Both the position numbers and the translations under genes were made by a program. DNA of 64,000 nucleotides from Cornus controversa (Eukaryota; Streptophyta; Magnoliopsida; Cornales; Cornaceae), in contig CM048846.1 in NCBI GenBank assembly GCA_026545225.1, positions 58,346,270-58,410,269 on the forward strand, written 5' to 3'. Position 1 is the first letter of the stretch. Each line of letters opens with the position of its first letter. The notes under the pieces were generated by a model that did no database searches, had not been told where the DNA came from, and saw only the letters and a list, made by a program, of their open reading frames with translations. Of the stretch, positions 50,301 to 62,100 are shown piece after piece.

Positions 50301-53300
50301 GGTAGTTCTTTAATATCGGCTAATGGTGACAAGTGTGTCGTTGAGGGTGTGAGAACGGTGAAGTTCAAAATGTTTGATAGGGTGGAACGCACTTTGGGGG
50401 ATGTTGCTTGTGCACCCAAGTTGCGGTGTAATCTAATTTTCTTGAGCCGGTTGGACTCCATGGGCTGCAAGTGCTCTATTGCAGGGGGAGTCATGAAGAT
50501 CACCAAGGGCTGCATGGTATTAATGCAAGGAGAACAGAGTGAAGGTTTGTACTGTCTGGTGGAGAGTGCCAATGACACTCAGACTTTGATTGTGGATAGG
50601 AAACAGGGTGCACATGATAACAAGATCTTGAGACGTGTTTTGTTTGATTTATAGAAGACACGGGTTTCACATTTCCAGACAGACGTGGGTGAGATGAAAG
50701 TTCCTGCTTAGAGAAGGGTTGCATTGAAGCCGCCTTCTAAAGTCACTTGATAGTGTTGACTTGACATAGCTGCATGAATACATAGGCTATGCGGATTAAG
50801 GGAGAGTATTGTTTCATACTTGATTCGGGTTATGTAGTTGGAGTTTGAAAAGCTGATAGATCGTTTGTGGATTTGCAGACGGGAGTCTCGTGTATTGAAG
50901 ACTTGTCAAAAATTTTGCCAAGGGAGAGATTTGTTGGGTTGGCTCAAATTTCTATTGTGATTGGTTTCTATTATAGAGTTGTATCTTATTAGGTAATTAC
51001 TTAATATGCAAGTCTTGGTCTCAAGGAAGGAAAGTTCTTGTTAGGCAAGTCTTGGGTTCTAAAGAATTGTAATCCTTATCCACCAAGGAATTGGGTTTTG
51101 GACTCTATAAATAGTTACTTATGTTATAAGTTGAAAGTCAATGAGAAGAAAAGAGGTAATACTCTCATTGTATTTGAGAGGTCACTCTCATTGTTTTGAG
51201 AGGGCAACTCTCGCGTAGAGATAATACTCTTATTGTTTTTTAGAGGTCACTTAGAGAGAGAATTCTTGTTTAGAATTTGTGATTTCCTTTTGCGTGAGAT
51301 TGGATGTATAAGGGTTAAGGGTTAAAAGTTGAGTGTACTCTTGATAGAATTCTTCAACTTGTACTATTACAATCTATTTAGTGAAATCGGACTCTCCTTG
51401 GATGTAGACTTGTTTAGCCAAATCATGTATAATTCTTGGTGCGTTCTTGCAAATTTATTCGTGCTTGTTTACTTATATCACATTGTAATATTTGGTGGTA
51501 TGTGATTGGAGGCTTGTTTCTCAAAAATATGGAATTGGCTAAATACAGTCAAAGCGATAAGACTGTACATCCTTGTACTATGTGATGTGAACAAAAAGCT
51601 AGTAATACTTAGTTATCAAATAGACAACGAACCAGAGAGAAAGAAGGGGATGAGAAGACAGAAGATGAGATGAGGCTAGAAGAAGGGGGTGAGAAGACAG
51701 ACGAAGGGGATGAGAAAATAGACTGAAGGAGAGAGGCTAGAAAGACTGAGGGATTGAGAAGAGCAAGAACGAGAGGGAGAAGAAGAGATACAGAGGAGTT
51801 CACAAACTCACAAAATATATTCAATCATCAAAAACTAAATTGTTTAGTTACATAGAAGCCTTTATATAGGTAAAACATAATTAAACCCTAAGAAACCCTA
51901 AAATATTAAAATACCAAAATACCCTTAAAACTAAAACAATGACAATAATAAAATTACCGCTAAATTAGATTAAATCCCTAATTCATTTGTCTCTGCCCCT
52001 TCTCCAATAGTAGAGGTGTAACACCTGCAGCTCATCCAAAAAAATCATAACTCGCCCTACATCACTATGGCATGAGAAGGATTCTATGATCCCTATCGCA
52101 CATCCGCAAGTTCTTAAATTACAAGAGGAATCCCATGTTAATCAATTCCTGATGACACTACGCCCAGAATTTGAGTCTGTTCTGGTTGCTTTGATTAATA
52201 GAGAAACTCCAGATTTAGATACATGTTTCCAAGAGGTTTTGAGAGAGTAACTTCGCCTTCAGTCTCAACATGTCACCATAGAACATTCATAAGCCTTCAA
52301 TGCATCAGCTTCAAGTGAGACAACTATTCTTTCTACAAAAAGCCAACCTGTACAGTGCTTTGAATGTAAGGAATTTGGCGACATTGCTCGCTATTGTAAA
52401 AAGAAGAACTTTTGCAATTACTGCAAGAAATTTGGGCATATAGTCTCTGACTGTCGAAGACGCCTAGCAAAGAAAACTGAAGCTTCACAATAGCATCAAA
52501 ATCCCGCTGCCTTTCATGCCCAAGCTTATCTTGCCACTGCCAATGGGTCTTCCTCCCAGGCCATTCTTTTGACACCAGATTAGATTCGAGAGATGATTAA
52601 TGCTTCTGTTGCATTTGCCTTTACTTCCATGGGTATTAATGGTCGGTACAACTTAACTTCCTCTTCTACATTTACTTCTTCCTCCTCTTGGGTTATTAAC
52701 ACAGAAGCATCTAATCATATGACTTCTGTAGAGCATAGCCTTGATAAATCTCAACCTTATACTGGAAATGAATATATTCAGATCGCAAATGGTCAGAATA
52801 TGCCTATTTCTGGTATTGGATCTATCACCCTCTCTACTCCCCAAAACCAGCTTCTCAACTTGTCTAATGTTTACTTTGTTCCTAATTTGTCCGCTAATTT
52901 ATTATCTGTGGGACAATTAGTTGATAATGGTTACACGGTTCAGTTTACATCTTCTGGTTGTGTGATATAGGATCGGCAAACGGGGAAAGTGATTGGGACA
53001 GGGAGTAAATGTGGGAGAACATTTCTGTTGGATGTGGGACTTGGAGCATTGCTTGCATCTTCTGTTAGATCTTAGAATAACTTGTGGACCATTTGGCATC
53101 GTCGCCTTGGTCATTTGCATAATGATAAACTTTATTTGTTATTTAGGCGCGATTATTTGAATTGTTCTTTGAATAACAAAAAGTTTTCTTCTTTGTTACA
53201 ATCCAAATGTATTTGTTGTTGTTTAAGTAGAAGTCATGTTTTACCATTTCCGATTCATTCCTCCCGAACTACAGATCTTTTTGACATTATTCATACAGAT

Positions 53301-56300
53301 GTTTGGGGAATTGCACCCAAATCTAGTAGGCTTAGTTATAAATACTATGTCACATTCATTGATGATCACTCACGATTTACTTGAATTTATTTTCTTCGTC
53401 ATAAATCTGAGGTTTTGTCTACCTTTAAAACATTTTGTAATCTTTTGGAGACTCAATTCAACAGAAAAATAAAGGTCCTCTGGTCTGACTCAGGTGGGGA
53501 ATACCTTCCTAAAGAGTTGTTTTCTTTTTTCTCTGATAAAGGGATCATTTCCCCATAAAAGCTGCCCACACACTCCTTAGCAAAATGGAATTGCTGAACG
53601 CAAACATCGGCATATCTTGGAAGCAACCGGGGCCTTACTTTTTGAATCAGCAGTCCCTTTCATTTTTTGGTGTGAGGCAGTGCACACTGCTGTGTATTTG
53701 TTAATAGACTGCCTACTCCTGTGGTTCAGAATATTTCTCCATATGAATCTTTATTTCATTCCCCTACTTATTCACACTTGCGAACATTTGGATGTCTTTG
53801 TTTTGTTCATCTTCCGTCCTTCGAAAGACACAAATTGTCCCACCAAGCAGCTATGTGTGTGGAGTGATGAACATAAGGGATTTTTGTGCTATGATCCTGA
53901 GGCTCGCCGAAACACGTATATCCCGCAATGTTGTCTTCCTTGAACATATTACTTTCTATTCTCTTCACAATTAGTCTCGTATATCAAATGTTTCTTATCT
54001 TCCTTGTTTTTCTAGATCTACTCCTTTAAATTTTACTAAAGAATTGCAGGTTTGTAGTTGAAGGTTGCGACCCTCTCCTACATCTGCTCTTGCTTCCGAT
54101 CACTCATCCGTGCCACCTCCACCTCCTGGTAACATCACTCTTGAACTCTCTTTACCTCCACGTCGTTCTTCCCGTTTTTCTAAGCCGCCTTATCGCTTTG
54201 GATTTTTTGCCCTCCTTCCCAATGTAGATTCTATTTCTATTCCTTCATCATATTCACAGGCCAAAGACCTACCATGTTGGCAAGATGCTATGACAGAGGA
54301 GTTAATTTCTCTTGAATCAAATCACACTTAATTCCTCGACCTTTTGGAGTTCAAGTAATTGGAAGTAATTGGCAGTAAATGGATTTACTCTTTGAAGATG
54401 AAACTCGATGGGAGTTTGGAACGATACAAGGCTCGACCTGTTGCTTAAGGGTATAAGCAAGAGAATGGTATCGATTATGCATAAACATTTGCTCCAGTTG
54501 CCAAGATGCCCACAGTTCAACTTTATTAGCCGTTGCTGCCATTTGAGGATGGCCTCTATGGCAAATGGATGCTAAAAATGCATTGCATGGAGATCTTCAT
54601 GACACAGTTTTTATGAAGCCACCACCAGGATATGTCTGTCCTCCCAACCATGTCTGTCACTTGCACAAGTCCCTTTACAGTCTTAAGCAAGCTCCTCGTG
54701 CATGGTTTGAAAATTTTCACACTGCCATCATCAAAGCTGGCTTTCACCAGAGTCCTAATTATAACTCCTTGTTTGTTCAGCGCACAACTCGAGGTTGTAC
54801 ATGGTTACTATTATATGTTGATAATATGATCATCAAGGGAAATGATGCATCTGGAATTACTTCTCTGAAAACCTACTTAATGCAATTCCTTAAAATGAAG
54901 GATTTGGGACCTCTCAAATACTTCCTTGGACTGGAAATTTCTCGCTCCAAAGCAGGTCTTTGCATTCGGCAAAAGAAATATGCAGAAGACTTGTTATCCT
55001 TGGCTCATCTGACGGATTCAAAACTCTGTGATACACTATTGGAGTTGAATGCTAAGCTACGCAAAGATGACGGACCTCCTCTTCCTTATCCTACTATATA
55101 TCGTCGTCTTGTGGGAAGCTTGATCTATCTCACTATGATTCATCCAAATATATCTCATGTTGTTCAAATTGTTAGTCAATTTGTCAGTAGTCCTCGTAAG
55201 CCCCATTTAGATGTTGTTCATCGTATTCTTCGTTATATCCGAGGAACCCTTGATCGAGGGCTATTTTACTCTTCAACCTCGTCCTTGGAACTTCACAGTT
55301 ATGCTGATGCTAATTGGGCTAGTTGCCAAGATACACAACATTCTACAACTGGTTGGTGTATGCTTTTAGGGTCATCTCTAATCTCTTGGAAGTGCAAAAA
55401 GCAGCCAACGGTTTCTAAGTCCTCAGCTGAGGCTGAATATAGGTCTATGTCATCTGCTAGTGGTGAGGTGATATGGCTTCGTAGACTTCTTCTGGAACTT
55501 GGAATTTCAATTGTTGGTCCTACTCCACTCTATGTTGACAACACTAGTGCTAGACAAATTGCAAATAATCCAGTGTTTCATGAAAGGACCAAGCATATAG
55601 AAGTTGATTGCCATTTTATTCGACACCATGTTCTCACAGGTTCTATACAGCTTCCTCATGTTTCCTCTGCGAACCAGCTTGCAGATTTATTCACAAAAGC
55701 CTTACCTCGTCCACGTCATGAATTTCTAACGACCAAATTGTTGCTTGATCAGAATCTGCATCAATTTGCACCCGCTGGGGGGAGGGGGGTCGTTGGTGGG
55801 GGGCTGTAAATAGTGACTAAATTTGTGCCTTACAATTAGGATTATTAGCTAGCATTGACTTTCCTTAAATATGGTTGCTGTAATTATGTGATTAGATTAG
55901 CTGATGCCTTAAAGATAGTTGCTGTAGTTATGGGATTACATTAGCTGTAATTATGTGATTAGATTAGTTGACTTTCCTTTTACATAGTTACTATAATAAT
56001 TCCTCCTTGATTGTAGCCACTATGTTTGGCAAAACTTGTATTATAACTGGAATGAGAACCAAAGGGATAGGCAACCTTTTCACATCAGAAATTCTGTTTT
56101 GGCTCTGTTTTATCTTCTTGACACTCATAACAGTATATATATGATCACAGGTTGCTGCAAATTATGCTGCCATGATTCCATCAGGACAAATATTTGACAG
56201 GTATCTAGATAGCTTGATTATTTACAAATATTATGCTAATTAGTAATGAATATCCCCAAACACTAGTATTTTTGGCAGCTAAAAATTACAACTTATAAAA

Positions 56301-57446
56301 ATTATTATTTTCGAAAGACAAATATATAGATACGATTAAGGACAATCATGACTCATAGATGTGGATTGAAAATGGAAGATTGGGACCAAAAGATATATCA
56401 TTCCCAGTAGATATCAACATTTAACAATCTGTAACAAGAGAGAATGATTTTGGCATAGCTGATTTACAATACTTAAGCTGGTTCAAAATCAATTTTAATA
56501 AAAAAAGGTGAGATTTGAGCTTTTTAATTAGATGGCCCATGCTTAAAAAAAAAAATTAGATGGACCCAATCAGAGTGGTCTCTGTCATAAATGATCTGCT
56601 AGCAGGTCTCATCTTGTTATGTGCCTGCACAGCCAAAAATGTGCCACATGTTTAACCATGGTACTTGACAAACTATGCTTGGGTTCTGTAAAATGCATGT
56701 CTTTTCCATGTATTGCTCTTGGCTTCTTACTTTATCTTTAATTTCATAGTTCGCTGGAGAAAGGCCAGCCTTATATCTTTCGAGTTGGCTCTGATCAGGT
56801 AAGCTTTAACAGGTCATCCTAATCAATTTATATTTACAGTACTTCTCACTCTGGTTCATTACTACTTGAAAGAACAAAACCTTTTTAGCTGAAGTAATTT
56901 CTTTTGGTAGGCTTTTGGTCTATGTTAAATATGTCTCCCGAGCTTGGTTAGTTACACTTTTTCCTCCTATGTCAATCTATAGTATTGCATCTTATGCTGA
57001 ATGGTTATATAGCCAGCTAGTTAGGGGATGGTTTGCACTTCTCTGTTCTCTGTTGTCAAGCCACTGATCAGTAATCAGAGAGGTGTGGCTATAATCCCAT
57101 TGCAAATAAAACAGTTGGTGTGTTAAAACAGTGCATTTGCTAGCGAATTGATGATAGTATTAAAACAATGCCAAATTTTCGCACTGGAGGAAACTGGAGG
57201 TCTGAAACTTGAGAGTTCCGTTTGTGAAGTCCTTAAGCATCATTATCTGACTACTCTTACTCTCTTTAGGTATAAACGTGTTTATTTAGCTGTGATTTTT
57301 ATTAGACCCTTAATTATTGCTTATTTTAATGACTAGAATAGGTGATCAAGGGACTTGATGAAGGGATCCTGAGCATGGAAAAAGGAGGTGACTTGACAGT
57401 CATGTCCGAAGGCCTAGTACCAACTCAGCTACCTCGTGGGGGTTGA
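44179..57446 (+). CDS. FKBP16-4-like: Chloroplast lumenal FKBP-type peptidyl-prolyl isomerase, FKBP16-4-like, with degenerate C-terminus
   Basis: A FKBP-fold protein predicted for the thylakoid lumen. Exons 44179-44209, 45322-45605, 48672-48755, 56151-56200, 56750-56798 and 57342-57446 all join in phase (200 aa). The start context AACAATGGC is good. Residues 1-60 look like a plastid transit peptide. [12 protein letters not shown] (60-71) is a twin-arginine lumen signal, followed by the mature start [14 protein letters not shown]. The FKBP domain runs from [13 protein letters not shown] (about 113) through [20 protein letters not shown] to [16 protein letters not shown] (182). After that the relatives I recall continue with about 50 conserved residues. 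Here about 18 unrelated residues precede a stop, and no further exon is seen to 59,100. It may be a decaying paralog, or its last exon may differ. Intron 2 (3.1 kb) and intron 3 (7.4 kb) hold retroelements. Confidence 0.8.
46879..47196 (+). other. Unrecognised 105-codon open frame in FKBP intron 2
   Basis: An open frame inside a 3-kb intron. I recognise no domain. The start is not supported by any signal, and the surroundings are repeat-rich, so it is more likely chance or a repeat relic than a gene. Confidence 0.2.
47695..47825 (+). mobile_element. Probable tRNA-derived SINE in FKBP intron 2
   Basis: A box A-like word TTAGCTTGAGTAGTG (47711-47725) is followed about 45 bp later by a box B-like word GGTTCAAGTCC (47760-47770). 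That is the layout of a tRNA-related RNA polymerase III promoter. The sequence around them does not fold into a normal tRNA. The 3' end is not sharply defined. Confidence 0.55.
47826..48010 (-). mobile_element. Truncated copy of the small TRIM element (fossil)
   Basis: It matches the 250-bp element at 57,871-58,120: one LTR (TTAACAACCATCTACTC...CCTTCAACA), the internal region and the primer-binding site (complement of GGCTCTGATACCA). The other LTR is cut after a few bases and runs into a different LTR fragment. It lies directly behind the SINE-like sequence. Confidence 0.7.
48011..48588 (+). mobile_element. Small Copia-type element remnant in FKBP intron 2 (fossil)
   Basis: An LTR tail (to about 48,087) is followed by a primer-binding site TGGTATCAGAGTAGG, a short internal stretch with repeated GGATCAACTC words, a G-rich purine tract near 48,272-48,284, and then an LTR-like segment (48,285-48,588) that is the complement type of the LTR at 4,676-5,078. 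It has the layout of a small non-autonomous element. It is incomplete at its left end. Confidence 0.6.
48757..48872 (+). repeat. 58-bp direct duplication at the FKBP exon 3 donor
   Basis: Two adjacent 58-bp copies (48757-48814 and 48815-48872) differ at about two bases. The first begins one base into the intron, so the GTACATTT of the donor is repeated at the start of the second copy. Confidence 0.9.
49525..50195 (-). mobile_element. Gypsy (Ty3-like) fragment inside the Copia element (fossil)
   Basis: The minus-strand frame at 50209-49795 carries the front of a Ty3/Gypsy reverse transcriptase ([50 protein letters not shown]). The A/G-rich stretch at 49,525-49,794 resembles 51,600-51,980, and both may be LTR remnants of this Gypsy element. 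It is broken and incomplete. Confidence 0.75.
50196..51530 (+). mobile_element. Second copy of the small Copia-type family, one LTR (fossil)
   Basis: It starts with a protease-area remnant ([20 protein letters not shown], 50,194-50,260) and continues through a purine tract (GCCAAGGGAGAGATT) into an LTR at about 50,935-51,528. The LTR begins TGTTGGGTTGGCTC. It is the same family as the tandem three-LTR unit at 124-3,850, here in plus orientation and with a longer internal remnant. The left LTR is missing. Confidence 0.75.
51590..51990 (-). repeat. A/G-rich LTR-like fragment
   Basis: A purine-rich block (GAGAAGACAGAAG words) is followed by a CCTTTATATAGG promoter-like motif on the complement and by AAACCCTAA words. 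It resembles 49,525-49,794 and may be the partner LTR remnant of the Gypsy fragment. Confidence 0.4.
56201..57341 (+). other. FKBP introns 4 and 5
   Basis: Intron sequence around exon 5 (56,750-56,798). I see no transposon ends or other features. Confidence 0.6.
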
Positions 57447-57870
57447 TATGTTCTGTGTTAATTCACAAAAACTCTATTTTCATGGCTTGGTCAGCCATGC
57501 TGACAATAATTTCTCGCTGGAATATACTTAATTAATTAGAAAATCAGGCTGCCATCCACCTCGAAATTGAATCTGTAGTCTGTACACCTTTTCAGCATAT
57601 CCCTCCTTTTACCCCTCTCCATGGGGAAAAAAAAAGTCATTAAGGGAAATATTGGGAGAGGTCAACCATCTAATAGAAAAAATAGTAAAGAAAAGAAAAC
57701 AAAGTAAACTGGAGAAAACAAAAGAAAAACAAAAGATATGAGTGTTAATGCTCCTGTGGGTGATGATCTATTTTCAATTGTTTCTTGTTCTTATTTATAT
57801 GTGTGATTGGATGTTCAAATTTTTTCCTAATCTGTAGCTGATTGCTTGAGAAAATAGTTATATTGATGAG

Positions 57871-58120
57871 TATTAACAACCATCTACTCTACAAGCTTAA
57901 GCTATTAGAGAGGGTATGACTTTAATATTTAAATCCTTCAACACTCCCCCTCACGTGTGGCCTTCTTTTTGGTCCAATACATGTTTCAATTTTTAATTAA
58001 CAAGGTAATGGTGAGATTTGAACTTGAGACCTTTGGCTCTGATACCATATTAACAACCATCTACTCTAAAAGCTTAAGCTGTTAGAGAGGGTATAACTTT
58101 AATATTTAAATCCTTCAACA
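57871..58120 (-). mobile_element. Complete 250-bp TRIM/SMART-like element
   Basis: Two 73-bp LTRs (57871-57943 and 58048-58120) differ at three bases by eye. A primer-binding site TGGTATCAGAGCC (complement of 58035-58047) touches the 5' LTR, and a purine tract TGAGGGGGAG (complement of 57944-57953) touches the 3' LTR. The flanks are perfect 5-bp duplications ATGAG (57866-57870 and 58121-58125). There is no coding capacity, as is normal for this class, so by its own standard it looks whole. The few LTR differences suggest a fairly recent to moderate age. Confidence 0.9.
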
Positions 58121-59007
58121 ATGAGCAACTGCCAACCCATTGTTTTCATTTTTTCAGCCAATTCAATAAGTGAGATAAAAATTTCAGGATAAGCCCCTGG
58201 TTTTCTGTAGTTCCTTTGTTGTTTACTTTGGTCCTTGTACCTAGGAGTAGGATTTTAGGTTTCCATTGTGTTAGCATGTTTTTAAGATCTATGATGAGAT
58301 GAAGTTACTTGCTAAAAGCTTCATTTGCGCTGGAAATATTGAAGAATCTTGTATATTGAATTGAATTTATGAACAAGACATAAACGCCTATCTATAGACA
58401 CATAATCTTGGAGTCTAAGTAAACTTAGGAGACAAGAAATCCTAGTCCTAGATGGTCTAGGAAAGGGTAAAATAGTATATGTATATACTAACAACAATAT
58501 ACACTAACACTACTTTATCTTCATCAGAACCAACCAACAAACCACATATACAAGAATGAATAAATGAATACAGAATGGAAGTGTTTGATTTCTTACGTTG
58601 GGACCTTGAAATTGGCAAATTAATGGTGAAGGAATTATTATTGCCATCGACATGCTTTGCTCTGGTTTCCCTCACTCTACCCTGCTTTCGATCTCAGTCG
58701 CAAACTTCAGACAAGGGAAGAAGGGATGTAATTTCTAATCTCTTCGTAATTACATCATAGGATTATGGACATTATTGTAACTTTAAGATCCAACTGCATT
58801 GGCTTGGGAGGGACATTTCTGTCTATAAAAATTGTATCGGTGGACAGTTTTGTCCAAATGATATCCACGCGCTCATTTTTCTATAGAAAATAGAGAGGAA
58901 AGGATCAACATTCAACATCTATTAGGCCAAAGCCAAACCGTAGATTATTTATTTTGTTCAAAGAATGAAAGTGTGTGTGTCCCCGTGTGTGTATCTATTT
59001 ATATTTC

Positions 59008-59050
<43 letters not shown>
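59008..59050. repeat. TA/GA compound microsatellite upstream of the trigger-factor-like gene
   Basis: A TA run changes into a GA run ending about 55 bp before the start codon, so it probably lies in the promoter or 5' leader. Confidence 0.85.
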
Positions 59051-59051
<1 letters not shown>

Positions 59052-59103
59052 TTGCTAATTGCTACTGATAGAAGGAATTGAATTCCAAGTGAAGCTAGTG
59101 GAT

Positions 59104-62100
59104 ATGGAAGTAGCCGTTAAGACAATGTTCTTGGGTTTATACCCTAAGGTAAGCAAGGGCTAGGCCTTTGAGTGTTTTTTCATTTTCCATCTGATTCTAA
59201 CTTGCTACTTGCAACTAATTAGAAAAGTTAAATAATACCCATCTCAAAAATTGTGGTTGCTTCTATGTTTTTATATCAAATTACATTGTTAGTGACAATA
59301 TGTTTGTTACTGAGAGATTCTCACATCCACCGTTTTAGATTTTTTAGTCTTCTTAGCTCTATCTGAAAAATCTAAACATAACTTATGTTTTCCTAAAAGT
59401 TATCGGGTAATGGATTCCATGACCATCAGTAGTATATGCAATGACTTTTCTTTTCTTCTACGTGATTTTAATTTGTTACAAGTTTGTTTTAGCTATTAGC
59501 TGTTCATTTGGGTTCAGTCCTCGTATAAGGCCTTCTCCATTCCCTTTCGTTATTAAATTTTTGTATATGTGAATTTCTACAACTATGTGAGTCTGTTCAG
59601 CTTGAGTCCCTGCCTCCTCCTCCTACTTTTTTTAATTAATTATGATCAATTATGAATAAATGCTTCTTGACCATCTCTGTATGTAAGTTCCGTACAAACT
59701 GATGTTGGAGCAGTTCTGAAAATTAGAAGCTCGATGATGGTCATTTTGGTTTTAAATAACTAGAGGAAATTGATGAGCCACACAATCTATAGGAAGTAGT
59801 AATGGCTTCTGCATGGGAATATGAAGATTATCTTAATATTATTTTCTTGTAACTAAGCAATTGGATATTCTTCATGAAATGCTTCTAAAGTTTATCCTTT
59901 TTTTTTTTTTGCAGATAATAACAAACAGGCGAACTGCAGATGTCTTCATTCCTACTTTTTCTTCCAAAAGAGTTTGCTTTTCTCTTCAGATGAGATGCAG
60001 TGCTAAAGATTTTCGTGAAATGAACTACTTATCTATGAGGTTAGCCTCGTGAGCTTCTGTTTACTTATAAAGTCCAAATCTTTCTTCCGAAAATATGTTT
60101 GCGACTTCAGATTAGGTACAACAGTGCTAATTAGCTCGGGAGAACAAATTTCTTTGTATATCAACTTAAATGCAACTCCCAACATAACTTGGAAAAGAAA
60201 GCATCAAGTTTTTCTATATCTGCTTTTTCTTCTTTTCTATAATGCAGCATCCATATAGGATGTTCTCTTTTAAATTTTGTGTAGCATACATAATTCATTA
60301 AGATCTTCATAAAAGACAAGGAGCGTAGTTTATTGGTGATTTTTCTGAATTTTCATTTTAAGTTATCTGTGTTTACTGGTGATCTGAAGAAGCATATTTG
60401 ATTCAGGAATGATACATGGCCTACATAGCAATCGAAAGTTAAACCTGCATATCATTTATACAGGACAACGAAACACTGTAAACACCCGTATAAGAAGAAG
60501 TAACTGAGTGAAACATACTGTTGATTTTGCATAGAAATGGTGTTTATTAATGTAGTCCGATTGTTTGAATATTCATTTAGGTGGTTAAATTGATGGATGG
60601 CTTGATTGACTTGGTGCTTAAACTGTCCAAACTGTTTTATTTTCCCAGCCATTCTCTTACTATAGAAATGGTGTTTATTAATGTAGTCCGATTGTTTGAA
60701 TATTCATTTAGGTGGTTAAATTGATGGATGGCTTGATTGACTTGGTGCTTAAACTTTCCAAACTGTTTTATTTTCCCAGCCATTCTCTCACTATAATTAA
60801 TTGAATCCATTTCGTGGCTTTTATGATAAGTGATTGTGAAGCGAGTACATTTCTTTATGATTTTAGAACTACCCTTTTGTTCTACAGGGCTAGTCATAAA
60901 TATTTTCATGTTGTTCGTGCTATATCATCAGGTAGAGACAAGTTATTAATTCTCGTCCAAGTATTGTTCTTAACTTTCTACCTCCTGATTATCTATCCAT
61001 TATATATGGTTCCACTTAAATTAGGTATGGAAGATAGTGCAGTAGGTATGGAAGATAGTGCAGTTTCTTCCTTTTCTCAATTTGAAGACTGCGCGGTTTC
61101 TACTATTACTACCAAGGCTGATGAGCTGAAGGTATGAAAGAAATTTTATTTGGAAAAAATAATAGTCATATGTTGACTTTGAATGTATCAAAGAACAAAA
61201 TACACCAATATGGAAGCTAAAACTAATGATGATATGGGAATTAACTTTTGATTAAGATGACCTTTATAAAATAAGATGTTCTCTGATAGAATAAATCATA
61301 AATGGTCAACATCTGAATTGTGATCGCCAACTGTCATCACAACTTCTGTACAGATAACCGTAGTGGTTTCTGGTGCCAAAACTCAAGCAATTTTTGATAT
61401 TGTGTTCTCCAAAATGGTTGCTGATGCTCAGCCAATTCCAGGCTTTCGAAGAGTAAAAGGAGGTAAGTTTTTAGGAGACAAGATCTTGTTTTCTTCATAT
61501 GGTTATTTCATTACAATGTTTCCTTTTCCCCCTCTCGCATATTGTCTAACATGGTTCTTGATTTGTTTCATTGGCCATCTTTTATATCTGGCCAACAACT
61601 TGGAGCTACCAGGAAAAACGCCTGATGTAAGTTTTTTTATTCCTCATCTCTCCTACTGTAGCATTTGTAGAAACATCAGGAAACAGTTTTACAAGTATAA
61701 TTCAAGTATTACACTAGGGCACACATAGAAGACATGGTTATTGGACCTGATCGGGGAAATTGGGGAGTTAAAGGATTGGAGTGCAAGTATTAGATTATTC
61801 TGATTATATTTGTGGGTGAAAAGATTATTTGACCTAGCAATTGATGTTGGGAGTTTTTCTACTTTCCGATTAGGTCAGATATATTAAGCTTATGCATTGT
61901 AGTATGGCACCTTAAGTAACCCAAACATGTATATAACTAACATGAATAGTAGATTTTGCAATTGCGGTCTTGGAACGTAATTGATTTTCGAAAAAAATTC
62001 TTGAAACTTGATTACTTCATTGTGAAACATTGCTTTTGGTTTTCATTTATTTCTTTTCTTCCGTTATATTGGTTGATTTAGAACTAATGTTATCATGGTT

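Larger units (their letters stand above)
49288..56061 (+). mobile_element. Copia element in FKBP intron 3, with nested fragments (fossil)
   Basis: LTRs are 49288-49520 and 55805-56061, sharing a TGTAAATAGTGAC start; the right one has an extra internal duplication of about 23 bp. Gag with a double zinc knuckle ([14 protein letters not shown]) lies near 52,350-52,460. The protease area is near 52,690-52,970, integrase ([20 protein letters not shown]) near 53,090-53,500, and reverse transcriptase plus RNase H in a long open frame at 54,565-55,807. A G-rich purine tract lies before the right LTR. Gag and integrase are broken several times. The LTRs differ at roughly 4% of positions by eye, suggesting insertion a few million years ago at usual plant rates. 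No target duplication was recognised. The stretch 49,525-51,990 is foreign insert. Confidence 0.85.
57447..59103. other. Intergenic region between the FKBP and trigger-factor-like genes
   Basis: It holds a complete TRIM element, an LTR-like stretch at about 58,300-58,520 (unassigned) and a TA/GA microsatellite (about 59,008-59,050) just before the next start codon. No coding remnant of the missing FKBP C-terminus was found. Confidence 0.6.
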
